Assembly (NCBI GenBank): GCA_030597505.1
Contig: JAUVRS010000189.1
Span: 1-5,594, forward strand
Direction: 5' to 3'
Source: Desulfobacteraceae bacterium
Lineage (GTDB): Bacteria; Desulfobacterota; DSM-4660; Desulfatiglandales; Desulfatiglandaceae
Length of the DNA: 5,594 nucleotides
The translations under genes were made by a program, and so were the position numbers. Positions within the stretch are counted from its first letter, which is position 1. Every line of letters begins with the position of its first letter. This document shows positions 5,490-5,594 of this stretch, in pieces. Below the pieces are notes generated by a model, which did no database searches, was not told the DNA's origin, and saw only the letters and a program-made list of their open reading frames with translations.

Positions 5490-5594
5490 CTAAAGGCCAA
5501 GATAGGTCTTACGGATGACCTCATCCTGGAGCAGCTTATCCCCGGTACCTTCGGCGATGATCTTCCCGGAGGAGAGCACATAGTTGCGGGAGGC
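5490..5594 (-). CDS. livF: C-terminal end of a LivF-like ABC transporter ATP-binding protein (partial)
   Basis: Reading inward from the right edge on the minus strand, 34 codons are open to a TAG at 5490-5492. The peptide begins ASRNYVLSSGKIIAEGTGDK and ends with LLQDEVIRKTYLGL. The pattern YVLxxGxIxxEGxxxxLLxDxxVRxxYLG is the typical end of LivF, the second ATPase of high-affinity branched-chain amino acid (Liv/HAAT) importers: the D-loop/H-loop region lies upstream and off the window. LivG usually ends differently, so LivF is favoured, but other ABC ATPases of this subfamily (for example urea UrtE) share this tail. The rest of a liv operon would be expected beyond the right edge. The stop lies seven bases from one arm of the 5288-5483 inverted repeat, and no classic terminator follows. 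Confidence 0.75.
   Translation of the reverse strand, partial: ASRNYVLSSGKIIAEGTGDKLLQDEVIRKTYLGL

Overview
The window looks like bacterial chromosome of moderate GC content. It holds four complete genes and two genes cut by the window edges. Gene style (ACT, HEAT and CPBP membrane genes, a LivF-type ABC ATPase, and GTG starts) suits a Gram-negative, delta-proteobacterial/Desulfobacterota-like organism, but this is an impression; no rRNA or marker gene is present to prove it.

Left part (2-3316, all + strand). The window opens inside, or within a few codons of the start of, a protein made of four ACT-like ligand-binding modules resembling the regulatory end of aspartokinase, with no kinase domain visible. 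After a 157-bp gap come two coupled genes: a multi-spanning membrane protein with a C-terminal HEAT-like helical repeat region, and a CPBP (Abi/CAAX-type) intramembrane protease whose best start lies inside the end of the upstream gene.

Middle part (3324-5253). Two copies of a roughly 241-bp near-palindromic element, about 85% identical by eye and in direct orientation, bracket a 1.4-kb segment. That segment carries an HD-domain phosphohydrolase (+) and a small class I SAM-dependent methyltransferase (-), which converge with only 5 bp between their stop codons. Each of the two genes therefore has a repeat copy immediately upstream. This arrangement is the most unusual signal in the window.

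Right part (5254-5594). A 236-bp gene-free stretch holds a second, unrelated set of inverted repeats: an 11-bp perfect pair about 196 bp end to end, a nested hairpin, and a GGGGTCAGACTC-type motif that I associate from memory with REP/IS200-like repeats. It ends at the C-terminal 34 codons of a LivF-like branched-chain amino acid ABC transporter ATPase read on the minus strand.

I see no tRNA, rRNA, CRISPR array or intact transposase. The repeats suggest an intergenic zone that has collected small non-autonomous elements, with the HD/methyltransferase pair possibly acquired or mobile as a unit.
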